NCBI RefSeq assembly: GCF_963924675.1
Contig: NW_027077402.1
Span: 2,356,001 to 2,420,000 of the forward strand
DNA: 64,000 nucleotides
Direction: 5' to 3'
Source: Phocoena phocoena
Taxonomy: Eukaryota > Chordata > Mammalia > Artiodactyla > Phocoenidae
The position numbers and the translations under genes are program-made. Position 1 is the first letter of the stretch. Each line of letters begins with the position of its first letter. This document shows positions 42,001 to 55,138 of the stretch, piece after piece. The notes under the pieces were generated by a model. The model searched no databases. It saw nothing but the letters and a program-made list of their open reading frames with translations, and had not been told where the DNA came from.

Positions 42001-45000
42001 TAACACTAACCCATACCTTAACACGTAGGCTGATCCTAAACCGTTGTCGTAACCTAACGTGTCCCCTAAACCGTCCCCGTCCCCTAACACTAACCCTAAC
42101 CCTAACCCTAAATCTAACCCTTACCCGAAGCCTTACCCTAACACATTCCCTAATCCTAAACCGTACGCTAACAGTAACCCGTACCCTAACACGTACGCTC
42201 ACGCAAAACCGTTGTTGTACCGTAACATGTCCCCTAAACCGTCCCCATCCCCTAACCCTAACCCTAACCCTAACCCTAACCCTACCCCTTACCCGAAGCC
42301 TTACCCTAACCCGTCCCCTAATCCTAAACCGTACGCTAAAACTAACCCATACCCTAACACGTACGCTCACCCTAAACCGTTGTCGTACCCTAACCTATCC
42401 TCTAAACAGTCCCCGTCCACTAACCCTAAACCCAACACTAAACCTAACCCTTACCCGCAGCCTTAACCTAACCTGTGCCCTAAACCTAACCCGTACACTA
42501 ACACTAACCAGTACCCTAACACGTACGCTTAACCTAAACCCTTTTCGTACACTAACCTGTCCCCTAATCTGTCCCCGTCCTCTAACCATAACCCTAACCC
42601 TAACCCTAGCCCTTATCCTAAGCCTTACGCTAACCCGTCCCCTAATCCTAACCCGTACGCTAACAGTAACCCGTACCCTAACACGTACGCTCACCCTAAA
42701 CCGTTGTCATAACCTAACCTGTCACCTAAACAATTCCTGTCCCCTAAACCTAACACTAACCCTAACCCTAAACATAACCCTTACCCAAAGCCTTACCCTA
42801 ACCCGTCCCCTAATCCTAACCTGTATGCTAACACTAACCCGTACCCTAACACGTACACTCACCCTAAAACATTGTCGTACCCTAACCTGTCCCCTAAACC
42901 GTCCGAGTCCCCTAACCCTAACCCTAACCCTAACTCTAACCCTAACTCTTACCCGAAGCCTTACACTAACCCGTCCCCTAATCCTAACCCGTACGATAAC
43001 ACTAACCCGTACCCTAACACGTACGCTCAACCTAAACCATTGTCGTACCATAACCTATTCCCTAAACCTGTTCCCTAAACCGTCCCTGTCCCCTAAACCT
43101 AACCCTAACCCTAACACTAACCCTTACCCGAAGCCTTACCCTAACCCATCCCCTAATCCTAACGCGTACGCTAACACTAACCCATACCCTAACACGTAGG
43201 CTCACCCTAAACCGTTGTCGTACACTAACCTGTCCCCTAAACCATTCCCGTCCCCTAACCCTAACCCTAACCATAACCCTAACCCTTACCCGAAGACTTA
43301 CCCTAACCCGTCCCCTAATCCTAACGCGTACGCTCACACTAACCAGTACCCTAACACGTACGCTTAATCTAAACCCTTGTCGTACACTAACCTGTCCCCT
43401 AAACAGTCCCCGTCTTCTAACCCTAACCCTAACCCTTACCCTAACCCTAGCCCTTACAGTAAGCCTTACGCTAACCCGTCCCCTAATCCTAACCCGTACG
43501 CTAACAGTAACCCATACCCTAACACGTACACTCATCATAAACCGTTGTCGTACACTAACCTGTCCCCTAAACCATCCCCGTCCCCTAACTCTAACCCTAA
43601 CCCTAAACCTAAACCTTACCCAAAGCCTTACCCTAACCCGTCAACTAATCCTAACGCGTACGCTAAAATTAACCCATACCCTAACACGTACTCACCTTAA
43701 ACTGTTATCGTACCCTAACCTGTCCCCTAAAACGTTCCCGTCCCCTAAACCTAACCGTAACCCTAACCCTAACCCTAAGCCTTACCCGAAGCCTTACCCT
43801 AACCTGTCCCCTAATCCTACTGCGTACGTTAACACTAACCCGTACCCTAACACGTACGCTCACCCTAAACCGTTGTTGTACCCTAAACTGTCCCCTAAAC
43901 CATCCCCGTCCCCTAACCCTAACCCTAACACTAACCCTAAAACTTACCCGAAGCCTTACCCTAACCCGTCCCCTAATCCTAACCCGTACGCTAACAGTAA
44001 CCCATACCCTAACACGTACGCTCACCCTAAACCGTTGTCGTACACTAACCTGTCCCCTAAACCATCCCCGTCCCCTAACTCTAACCCTAACCCTAACCCT
44101 AAACCTAAACCTTACCCAAAGCCTTACCCTAACCCGTCCACTAATCCTAACGCGTAAGCTAAAACTAACCCATACCCTAACACGTACTCACCTTAAACTG
44201 TTATCGTACCCTAACCTGTCCCCTAAACCGTTCCCGTCCCCTAAACCTAACCGTAAACCTAACCCTAACCCTAACCCTTACCCAAAGCCTTACCCTAACC
44301 CGTCGCCTAATCCTAACCCGTATGCTAACACGAACCCGTACCTTAACACGTACGCTCACCCTAAACTGTTGTCGCAACCTAACGTGTCCCCTAAACCTTC
44401 GGCGTCCCCTAACACTAACCCTAACCCTAACCCTAACCCTAACCCTTACCCGAAGACTTACCCTAACACATTCCGAATCCTAACCCGTACGCTAACACTG
44501 ACCCGTACCCTAACATCTACGCTCACCCTAAACCGTTGTCGTACACTAACATGTCCCATAAACCATCCCCGTCCCCTAAGCCTAACCCTAACCCTAACCC
44601 TAACCCTAACACTAAACCTTACCTGAAGCCTTACCCTAATCTGTCGCCTAATCCTAAACCATACGCTAAAACTAACCTATACCCAAATATGTACGCTCAC
44701 CCTAAACCGTTGTCGTACCCAAAACTGTCCCCTAAACCGTCCCCATCCCCTAACCCTAACCCTAACACTAACCCTAAACCTTACCTGAAGCCTTACTCTA
44801 ACCCGTCCCCTAATCCTAACCCGTACGCTAACAATAACCCATTCCCTAACACGTACGCTCACAGTAAACCATTGTCATACCCCAACATGTCCCCTAAACT
44901 GTCCCCATCCCCTAACCCTAACCATAGCCCTAACTCTAACCCTAACCCCTACCCGAAGCCTTACGCTAACCAGTCCCCTAAACATAACGCGTATGCTAAC

Positions 45001-45050
45001 ACTAACCAGTACCCTAACACGTACGCTCACCCTAAACCGTTGTCGTACCC
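33061..45050 (+). repeat. Diverged second copy of the 16-29 kb tract
   Basis: Collinear with 16.3-29 kb in blocks. The best anchors are 34.26-36.06 kb to 16.35-18.15 kb (offset 17,905-17,917), 36.11-38.74 to 19.36-22.00 (16,746-16,759), 38.75-40.1 to 22.69-24.1 (about 16,052-16,064), 40.9-41.2 to 25.2-25.5 (15,686), 41.86-43.25 to 25.51-26.9 (16,352) and 44.28-44.7 to 26.94-27.37 (17,338). Between anchors, blocks of about 0.2-1.2 kb are present in one copy only. Its first kilobase (33.17-34.1 kb) best matches 17.6-18.5 kb. Substitutions are more frequent than between the D1 or D3 copies. Confidence 0.78.
43485..44290 (+). repeat. Tandem duplication of about three monomers (490-496 bp period)
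   Basis: Sequence from about 43485 repeats from about 43975, including the CTCTAAC-rich run and the two-base deletion marker at 43688 and 44184. The second unit is partial. The two units differ by one CCTAAC in a run, which changes the offset from 490 to 496. Related sequence lies at 39.2-39.9 kb (offset about 4,139) and 23.2-23.8 kb. Confidence 0.75.
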
Positions 45051-45051
45051 T

Positions 45052-46875
45052 AACCTGTCCCCTAAACCGTTCCCGTCCCCTAAACCTAACCGTAACCCTA
45101 ACCCTAACCCTAACCCTTACCCGAAGCCTTACCCTAACCCGTCACCTAATCCTACTGCGTACGTTAACACTAACCCGTACCCTAACACTTACGCTCACCC
45201 TAAACCGTTGGTGTACCCTAAACTGTCCCCTAAACCATCCCCGTCCACTAACCCTAACCCTAACACTAACCCTAAACCTTACCCGAAGCCTTACCCTAAC
45301 CCGTCTCCTAATCCTAACCCGTACGCTAACAATAACCCGTACCCTAACACGTACGCTCACACTAAACCATTGTCGTACCCTAACCTGTCCCCTAAACCGT
45401 CCCCATCCACTAACCCTAACCCTAGCCCTAAGTCTAACCCTAACCCTTACCCGAAGACTTACTCTAACCTGTCCCCTAATCCTAATGCATACGCTAACAC
45501 TAACCAGTACCCTAACACGTACGCTCACCCTAAACCGTTGTCGTACCCTAAACTGTCCCCTAAACCGTCCCTGTCCCCGTCCCCATCCCCTAACCCTAAC
45601 CCTAACACTACCCATAACCCTTACCCAAAGCCTTACCCTAACCCGTCCCCTAATCCTAACCCGTACGCTAACACTAACCCGTACTTTAACACGTACGCTC
45701 ATCCTAAAACGTTGTCGTAACCTAACGTGTCCCCTAAACCGTCCCCGTCCACTAACACTAACCCTAAACCTAACCCTAAACCTAACCCTTACCCGAAGCC
45801 TTACCCTAACACATTAACTAATCCTAACCCGTACGCTAACACTAACCCGTACCCTAACACGTACGCTCATGCTAAACCGTTGACATACCGTAACATGTCC
45901 CCTAAACCGTCCGCGTCCCCTAACCCTAAACCTAACCCTAACCCTATCCCTAACACTTACCCGAAGCCTTACCCTAACCCGTCCCGTAATCCTAACCCGT
46001 ACGGTAACACTAACCAATACCCTAACACGTACGCTCACCCTAAACCGTTGTCGTACCCTAAAATGTCCCCTAAACCGTCCCCGTCCCCTAACCCTAACCC
46101 TAACCCTAAACCTAATTCTTACCCGCAGCCTTAGCCTAACCCGTGCCCTAAACCTAACCCGTACACTATCACTAACCAGTACCCTAACACGTACGCTTAA
46201 CCTAAACCCTTGTCATACACTAACCTGTCCCCTAAACTGTCCCCGTCCTCTAACCCTTACCCTAACCCTAACCCTAGCCCTTACCCTAAGCCTTACGCTA
46301 ACGCGTCCCCTAATCCTAACCCGTACGCTAACAGTAACCCGTACCCTAACACTTACGCTCACCTTAAACTGTTGTAATAACCTAACCTGTCCCCTAAACC
46401 GTTCCCGTTGCCTAACCCTAACCCAAACCATAACCATAACCCTTATCCGAAGCCTTACCCTAACCCGTCCCCTAATCCTAAACCGTTCGCTAACACTAAC
46501 CCGTACCCTAACACATACGTTCACCCTAAACCGTTGTCGTACCCTAACCTGTGCCCTAAACAGTCCCCGTCCCCGAACCCTAACCCTAACCGTAACCCTA
46601 ACCCTAACCCTTACCCGAAGCCTTACCCTAACCCGTCCCCTAACCCTAACCCTTACGCTAACACTAACCCGTACCCTAACACGTACACTCACCCTAAACT
46701 GTTGTCATACCCTAACATGTCCCCTAAACCGTCCCCGTCCCCTAACCCTAACCCTAACCCTAACCTTAACTCTTACCCGAAGCCTTACCCTAACCCGTCC
46801 CCTAATCCTAACCCGTACGCTAAAACTAACCCATACCCTAACACCTACGCTCACCCTAAACCGTTGTCGTATCAT
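45052..46875 (+). repeat. 11-monomer higher-order repeat, copy 1
   Basis: Matches copies 2 and 3 at offsets of 4,291 and 6,115 bp. Shared signature variants, in order, are CTACTGCGTACGTTAAC, TTGGTG at a monomer start, GCTCAT endings, TTGACA near 45890 (TTGTCG in copy 3), TTGTAATAA near 46374, and a CCATAACCATAAC run. This copy is separated from the other two by 2.5 kb, which includes D1 second copy. At its right end it continues into ordinary A-type sequence. Confidence 0.9.
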
Positions 46876-47668
46876 AACCTATCCTGTAAACCGTCCCCGT
46901 CCCCTAACCCTAACCCCAACCCTAACCCTAACCCTTACCCGCAGCCTTACCCTAACCCGTGCCCTAAACCTAACCCGTACACTAACACTAACCAGTACCC
47001 TAACACGTACGCTTAACCTAAACCCTTTTCGTACATTAACCTGTCCACTAAACTGTCCCCGTCCTCTAACCCTAACCCTAACCCTAACCCTAATCCTTAC
47101 CCTAAGCCTTACGCTAACCCGTCCCCTAATCCTAACCCGTACGCTAACAGTAAACCGTACCCTAACACGTACGCTCACCCTAAACCGTTGTCATAACCTA
47201 ACCTGTCCCCTAAACCATTCCCGTCCCCTAACCCTAACCCTAACCCTAACCCTTACCAGAAACCTTACACTAACCCGTCCCATAATCCTAACGCGTACGC
47301 TAACACTAACCAGTACCTTAACACGTACGCTCACCCTAAACCGTTGTCGAACCCTAACCTGTACCCTAAAACGTCCCCATCCACTAACCCTAACCCTAGC
47401 CCTAACTCTAACCCTAACCCTTACCCGAAGACTTACTCTAACCCGTCCCCTAATCCTAACGCATACGCTAACACTAACCAGTACCCTAACACGTATGCTC
47501 ACCCTAAACCGTTGTCGTACCCTAACATGTCCCCTGAACCGTTCCCGTCCCCTAACCCTAACCCTAACCCTAACCCTAACCCTTATCCAAAGCCTTACAC
47601 TAACACGTCCCCTAATCCTAACCCGTACGCTAAAACTGACCCATAACCTAACACGTACGCTCACCCTA

Positions 47669-49318
47669 AACTGTTGTCGTACCCTAACCTATCCCCTAAA
47701 CCATCCCCGTCCCCTAACCCTAACCCCAACCCTAACCCTAACCGTTACCCTTACCCGCAGCCTTACCCTAACCCGTGCCTTAAACCTAAACCGTACACTA
47801 ACAATAACCAGTACCCTAACACGTACGCTTAACCTAGACCCTTGTCGTACACTAACCTGTCCCCTAAACTGTCCCCGTCCTCTAACCCTTACCCTAACTC
47901 TAACCCTAGCCCTTACCCTAAGCCTTACGCTAACCCGTCCCCTAATCTTAACCCGTACGCTAACAGTAACCTGTACCCTAACACGTTCGCTCACCCTAAA
48001 CCGTTGTCATAACCTAACCTGTCCCCTAAACCATTCCCGTCCCATAACCCTAACCCTAACCATAACCATAACCCTTACCCGAAGCCTTACCCTAACCCGT
48101 CCCCTGATCCTAACCCGTATGCTAACACTAACCCATACCTTAACACGTACGCTCACCCTAAACCATTGTCATACACTAACGTGTCCCCTAAACCGTCCCC
48201 GTCCCCGAACTCTAACCCTAACTGTAACCCTAAACCTAACCCTTACCAGAAGCCTTACCCTCACCCGTCGCCTAATCCTAACCCGTACGCTAAAACTAAC
48301 CCATACCCTAACACGTACGCTCACCGTAAACCGTTGTCGTACCCTAACCTATCCTCTAAACCATCCCCGTCCCCTAACCCTAACCCCAACCCTAACCCTA
48401 AACCTTACCCGCACCCTTACCCTAACCCGTGCCCTATACCTAACCCGTACACTAACACTAACCAGTACCCTAACACGTACGCTTAACTGAAACACTTGTC
48501 GTACCCTAACCTGTCCCCTAAACTGTCCCCGTCCTCTAACCGTAACCCTAACCCTAACCCTAGCCCTTACCCTAAGCCTTACGCTAACCCGTCACCTAAT
48601 CCTAACACATACGCTAACAGTAACCCGTACCCTAACACGTACGCTCACCCTAAACCGTTGTCATAATCTAACCTGTCCCCTAAACCATTCCCGTCCCCTA
48701 ACCGTAACCCTAACCCTAACCATAACCCTTACCCGAAGACTTACACTAACCCGTCCCCTAATCTTAACCTGTATGCTAACACTAACCCGTACCCTAACAC
48801 GTACGCTCACCCTCAAACATTGTCGTACCCTTACCTGTCCCCTAAACCGTCCAAGTCCCCTAACCATAACCCTAACCCTAACTCTAACCCTAACCCTTAC
48901 CCGAAGCCTTACACTAACCCGTCCCCTAATCCTAACACGTACGCTAACACTAACCCGTACCCTAACACGAACGCTCAACCTAAACCATTGTCGTACCATA
49001 ACCTGTTCCCTAAAACTGTTCCCTAAACCGTCCCTGTCCCCTAATCCTATCCCTAACCCTAACCCTAACCCTTACCCGAAGCCTTACCCTAACCCATCCC
49101 CTAATCCTAAAGCGTACGCTAACCCTAACCCATACCCTAACACGTAGGCTCACCCTAAACCGTTGTCGTACACTAACCTGTCCCCTAAACCATCCCCGTC
49201 CCCTAACCCTAAGCCTAACCCTAACCCTAACCCTAAACCTTGCCCAAAGCCTTACCCTAACCCATCCACTAATCCTAACACGTACGCTAAAACTAACCCA
49301 TACCCTAACACGTACGCT
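47669..49318 (+). repeat. Segment D1, second copy
   Basis: Near-identical to 1-1650, in the same order and orientation, with no length difference. It is followed directly by the second copy of the 1.82 kb higher-order repeat instead of the sequence that follows D1 at the window start. The join therefore marks a recombination or insertion point. The join lies at the end of a monomer (the GCTCAC/CCTAAA region), so the monomer phase is kept. Confidence 0.9.
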
Positions 49319-49342
49319 CACCTTAAACTGTTATCGTACACT

Positions 49343-51175
49343 AACCTGTCCCCTAAACCGTTCCCGTCCCCTAAACCTAACCGTAACCCTAACCCTAACC
49401 CTAACCCTTACCCGAAGCCTTACCCTAACCCGTCACCTAATCCTACTGCGTACGTTAACACTAACCCGTACCCTAACACTTACGCTCACCCTAAACCGTT
49501 GGTGTACCCTAAACTGTCCCCTAAACCATCCCCGTCCACTAACCCTAACCCTAACACTAACCCTAAACCTTACCCGAAGCCTTACCCTAACCCGTCTCCT
49601 AATCCTAACCCGTACGCTAACAATAACCCGTACCCTAACACGTACGCTCACACTAAACCATTGTCGTACCCTAACCTGTCCCCTAAACCGTCCCCATCCA
49701 CTAACCCTAACCCTAGCCCTAAGTCTAACCCTAACCCTTACCCGAAGACTTACTCTAACCTGTCCCCTAATCCTAATGCATACGCTAACACTAACCAGTA
49801 CCCTAACACGTACGCTCACCCTAAACCGTTGTCGTACCCTAAACTGTCCCCTAAACCGTCCCTGTCCCCGTCCCCATCCCCTAACCCTAACCCTAACACT
49901 ACCCATAACCCTTACCCAAAGCCTTACCCTAACCCGTCCCCTAATCCTAACCCGTACGCTAACACTAACCCGTACTTTAACACGTACGCTCATCCTAAAA
50001 CGTTGTCGTAACCTAACGTGTCCCCTAAACCGTCCCCGTCCCCTAACACTAACCCTAACTCTAACCCTAAACCTAACCCTTACCCGAAGCCTTACCCTAA
50101 CACATTAACTAATCCTAACCCGTACGCTAACACTAACCCGTACCCTAACACGTACGCTCATGCTAAACCGTTGACATACCGTAACATGTCCCCTAAACCG
50201 TCCGCGTCCCCTAACCCTAAACCTAACCCTAACCCTATCCCTAACACTTACCCGAAGCCTTACCCTAACCCGTCCCGTAATCCTAACCCGTACGGTAACA
50301 CTAACCAATACCCTAACACGTACGCTCACCCTAAACCGTTGTCGTACCCTAAAATGTCCCCTAAACCGTCCCCGTCCCCTAACCCTAACCCTAACCCTAA
50401 ACCTAATTCTTACCCGCAGCCTTAGCCTAACCCGTGCCCTAAACCTAACCCGTACACTATCACTAACCAGTACCCTAACACGTACGCTTAACCTAAACCC
50501 TTGTCATACACTAACCTGTCCCCTAAACTGTCCCCGTCCTCTAACCCTTACCCTAACCCTAACCCTAGCCCTTACCCTAAGCCTTACGCTAACGCGTCCC
50601 CTAATCCTAACCCGTACGCTAACAGTAACCCGTACCCTAACACTTACGCTCACCTTAAACTGTTGTAATAACCTAACCTGTCCCCTAAACCGTTCCCGTT
50701 GCCTAACCCTAACCCAAACCATAACCATAACCCTTATCCGAAGCCTTACACTAACCCGTCCCCTAATCCTAAACCGTTCGCTAACACTAACCCGTACCCT
50801 AACACATACGTTCACCCTAAACCGTTGTCGTACCCTAACCTGTGCCCTAAGCCGTCCCCGTCCCCGAACCCTAACCCTAACCGTAACCCTAACCCTAACC
50901 CTTACCCGAAGCCTTACCCTAACCCGTCCCCTAACCCTAACCCTTACGCTAACACTAACCCGTACCCTAACACGTACACTCACCCTAAACTGTTGTCATA
51001 CCCTAACATGTCCCCTAAACCGTCCCCGTCCCCTAACCCTAACCCTAACCCTAACCTTAACCCTTACCCGAAGCCTTACCCTAACCCGTCCCCTAATCCT
51101 AACCCGTACGCTAAAACTAACCCATACCCTAACACCTACGCTCACCCTAAACCGTTGTCGTATCATAACCTATCC
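49343..51175 (+). repeat. 11-monomer higher-order repeat, copy 2
   Basis: Eleven monomer ends can be counted, at about 49485, 49646, 49810, 49985, 50155, 50323, 50484, 50644, 50808, 50976 and 51137. That gives a mean of 165.8 bp. The unit repeats immediately in copy 3 at a constant 1,824 bp (304 hexamers). Near 51175 the sequence changes within one monomer from an A-type start (CTATCC GGTAAA) to the CCGTTCCCG that begins the next copy, which marks the exchange point. Confidence 0.92.
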
Positions 51176-52999
51176 GGTAAACCGTTCCCGCCCCCTAACC
51201 CTAACCGTAACCCTAAGCCTAACCCTAACCCTTACCCGAAGCCTTACCCTAACCCGTCACCTAATCCTACTGCGTACGTTAACACTAACCAGTACCCTAA
51301 CACTTACGCTCACCCTAAACCGTTGGTGTACCCTAAACTGTCCCCTAAACCATCCCCGTCCACTAACCCTAACCCTAACACTAACCCTAAACCTTACCCG
51401 AAGCCTTACCCTAACCCGTCTCCTAATCCTAACCCGTACGCTAACAATAACCCGTACCCTAACACGTACGCTCACACTAAACCATTGTCGTACCCTAACC
51501 TGTCCCCTAAACCGTCCCCATCCACTAACCCTAACCCTAGCCCTAACTCTAACCCTAACCCTTACCCGAAGACTTACTCTAACCTGTCCCCTAATCCTAA
51601 CGCATACGCTAACACTAACCAGTACCCTAACACGTACGCTCACCCTAAACCGTTGTCGTACCCTAAACTGTCCTCTAAACCGTCCCTGTCCCCGTCCCCA
51701 TCCCCTAACCCTAACCCTAACACTACCCATAACCCTTACCCAAAGCCTTACCCTAACCCGTCCCCTAATCCTAACCCGTACGCTAACACTAACCCGTACT
51801 TTAACACGTACGCTCATCCTAAAACGTTGTCGTAACCTAACGTGTCCCCTAAACCGTCCCCGTCCCCTAACACTAACCCTAACCCTAACCCTAAACCTAA
51901 CCCTTACCCGAAGCCTTACCCTAACACATTAACTAATACTAACCCGTACGCTAACACTAACCCGTACCCTAACACGTACGCTCATGCTAAACCGTTGTCG
52001 TACCGTAACATGTCCCCTAAACCGTCCACGTCCCCTAACCCTAAACCTAACCCTAACCCTATCCCTAACCCTTACCCGAAGCCTTACCCTAACCCGTCCC
52101 GTAATCCTAAACCGTACGGTAACACTAACCAATACCCTAACACGTACGCTCACCCTAAACCGTTGTCGTACCCTAAAATGTCCCCTAAACCGTCCCCGTA
52201 CCCTAACGCTAACCCTAAACCTAAACCTAATTCTTACCCGCAGCCTTAGCCTAACCCGTGCCCTAAACCTAACCCGTACACTATCACTAACCAGTACCCT
52301 TACACGTACGCTTAACCTAAACCCTTGTCATACACTAACCTGTCCCCTAAACTGTCCCCGTCCTCTAACCCTTACCCTAACCCTAACCCTAGCCCTTACC
52401 CTAAGCCTTACGCTAACGCGTCCCCTAATCCTAAACCGTACGCTAACAGTAACCCGTACCCTAACACTTACGCTCACCCTAAACTGTTGTAATAACCTAA
52501 CCTGTCCCCTAAACCGTTCCCGTTGCCTAACCCTAACCCAAACCATAACCATAACCCTTACCCGAAGCCTTACCCTAACACGTCCCCTAATCCTAACCCG
52601 TTCGCTAACACTAACCCGTACCCTAACACGTACGTTCACCCTAAACCGTTGTCGTACCCTAACCTGTGCCCTAAACCGTCCCCGTCCCCGAACCCTAACC
52701 CTAACCGTAACCCTAACCCTAACCCTTACCCGAAGCCTTACCCTAACCCGTCCCCTAACCCTAACCCTTACGCTAACACTAACCCGTACCCTAACACGTA
52801 CACTCACCCTAAACTGTTGTCATACCCTAACATGTCCCCTAAACCGTCCCCGTCCCCTAAACCTAACCCTAACCCTAACCCTAACCCTAACCCTTACCCG
52901 AAGCCTTACCCTAACCCGTCCCCTAATCCTAACCCGTACGCTAAAACTAACCCATACCCTAACACCTACGCTCACCCTAAACCGTTGTCGTACCCTAAC
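51176..52999 (+). repeat. 11-monomer higher-order repeat, copy 3
   Basis: Direct tandem neighbour of copy 2, at a constant 1,824 bp offset. I saw scattered substitutions (for example near 51995, 52110 and 52290) and no net length change across the unit. The right end runs into an A-type monomer near 53000, as copy 1 does near 46875. Confidence 0.9.
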
Positions 53000-55138
53000 C
53001 TATCCTGTAAACCGTACCCGTCCCCTAACTCTAACCCCAACCCTAACACTAACCCTTACCTGAAGCCTTACCCTAACCCGTGCCCTAAACCTAACCCGAA
53101 CACTAACACTAAACAGTACCCTAACACGTACGCTTAAACTAAACCCTTGTCGTACACTAACCGGTCCCCTAAACCTTCCCAGTCTCCTAACCCTAACCCT
53201 AACCCTAATCCTTACCCTAACCCTAACCCGAAGCCTTACCCTAAGCCGTCCCCTAATCCTTATCCGTACGCTAATACTAACCCGTACCCTAACACGTACG
53301 ATCACCCTAAACCGTTGTCGTACCCTAACCTGTCGCCTAAACCGTCCCCGTCCCCTAACCCTAACCCTAACCCTAACCCTAACCCTAACACTTACCCGAA
53401 GCCTTATCCTTACCTGTCCCCTAATCCTAAACTGTACGCTAACACTAACCCGTACCCTAACACGTACGCTCACCCTAAACCGTTGTCATACCCTAACCTG
53501 TCCCCTAAACCGTCCCCGTCCCCTCACCCTAAACCTAACCCTAACCCTAACCCTTACCCGAAGCCTTACCCTAACCCGTCCCCTAATCCTAACCCGTACG
53601 CTAACACAAACCCGTACCCTAACACGTATGCTCACCCTAAACCGTTATCGTACCCTAACCTGTCCCCTAAACCGTCCCCGTCTCCTAACTCTAAACCTAA
53701 TCCTAACCCTAAACCTAACCCTTACCCGAAGCCTTACCCTAACCCGTCCCCTAATCCTAACCCGTACGCTTACACTAAACCGTACCCTAACACGTCTGCT
53801 CACCCTAAACCGTTGTCATACCCTAACCTGTCCCCTAAACCGTCCCCGTCCTCTAACCCTAACCCTAACCCTAACCCTAACCCTTACCCGAAGCCTTACC
53901 CTAACCCGTCCCATAATCCTAACCCGTATGCTAACACTAAACTCTAACCTAACACGTACGTTCACCCTAAACCATTGTCGTACCCTAACCTGTCGTCTAA
54001 ACCGTCCCCGTCCCCGTCTCCTAAACTTAACCTTAACCCTAACCCTAACCCTTACCCAAAGACTTACACTAACACGTCCCCTAATCCTAACCCGTATCCT
54101 AACACTAACACGTACCCTAACACGTACGCTCACCCTAAACAATTGTTGTACCCTAATCTGTCCCCTAAACCATCCCCGTCCACTAACCCTAACCTTAACC
54201 ATAACACTAACCCTAACACTTACCCGAAGCCTTACCCTAACTCGTCCCCTAATCCTAACCCGTACGCTAACACTAACCCGTACCCTAACACGTACGCTCA
54301 CTCTAAACCGTTGTCGTACACTAACCTGTCGCTTAAACTGTCCCCATCCCCTAACCCTAACCCTAACACTAACCCTAACCCTAACCCTAACCGTTACCCG
54401 AAGCCTTATCCTTACCCGTCCCCTAATCCTAAACTGTACGCTAACATTAACCCGTACCCTAACACGTACGTTCACCCTAAACCATTGTTGTACCCTATCC
54501 TGTCCCCTAAATCGTCCCCGTCCCCGTCTCCTAACCTTAACCTTAACCCTAACCCTAAACCTAACCCTTACCCGAAGACTTACACTAACCCGTCCCCTAA
54601 TCCTAAACTGTACGCTAACACTAACCCTTACCATAACACGTACACTCACCCTAAACCGTTGTCGTAAACTAACCTGTGCCCTAAACCATCCCCGTCCCCT
54701 AACCCTAACCCTAACCCTAACCCTAACGCTTACCAAAAGCCTTACCCTAACCCGTCCCCTAATCCTAAACCGTACGCTAACACTAATCCGTACCTTAACA
54801 TGTACGCTCACCCTAAACCGTTGTCGTAACCTAACGTGTCCCCTAAACCATCCCCGTCCCCTAACACTAACCCTAACCCTAACCGTAACCCTTACACGAA
54901 GCCGTACGCTAACACATTACCTAATTCTAACCCGTACGCTAACTCTAACCCGTACCCTAACACGTACATTCACCGTAAAACGTTGTCGTACTCTAACATG
55001 TCCCCTAAACCGTCCCCGTCCCCTAACCCTAACCCTAACCCTAATCCTTACCCTAACCCTAACCCGAAGCCTTACCCTAAACCGTCCCCTAATCCTAATC
55101 CGTACTCTAACACTAAACCGTACCCTAACACGTACGCT
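53000..55138 (+). repeat. Type II satellite block next to the higher-order repeat
   Basis: About 13 monomers. After an A-type monomer near 53000-53140, the A/B markers disappear. The part at about 54.8-55.14 kb is related to about 31.57-31.9 kb, sharing CGTAACCCTTACACGAAG and GTACATTCACC, but with more differences than between the recent copies. It is the right-hand part of the 5.82 kb present here but not between 1650 and 1651. No gene or unique sequence. Confidence 0.8.
53480..53641 (+). repeat. Representative 162 bp monomer
   Basis: This is one complete 27-hexamer unit, from one CCGTTG to the base before the next monomer start (CCGTTATCG at 53642). It shows the standard order: a start marker, a CTGTCC/CCGTCC block, the CCTAAC run (here with one CCTCAC and one CCTAAA), the CCGAAG marker flanked by two CCTTAC, CCGTCC and CCTAAT, then the GTAC-rich tail ending GCTCAC CCTAAA. 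It has a few private changes (TCATAC at hexamer 2, ACAAAC at 22, ACGTAT at 25), which is typical: neighbouring monomers differ at several positions. A 168 bp unit with one extra hexamer lies at 32227-32394. Confidence 0.9.

Noticed and set aside
53558..53600. CENP-B box on the minus strand around the CTTCGGG motif (complement of hexamer 14, CCGAAG)
   Set aside because: The TTCG core is present, but the required CGGG at the right distance is replaced by telomeric GTTAGG bases. The match to NTTCGNNNNANNCGGGN fails.
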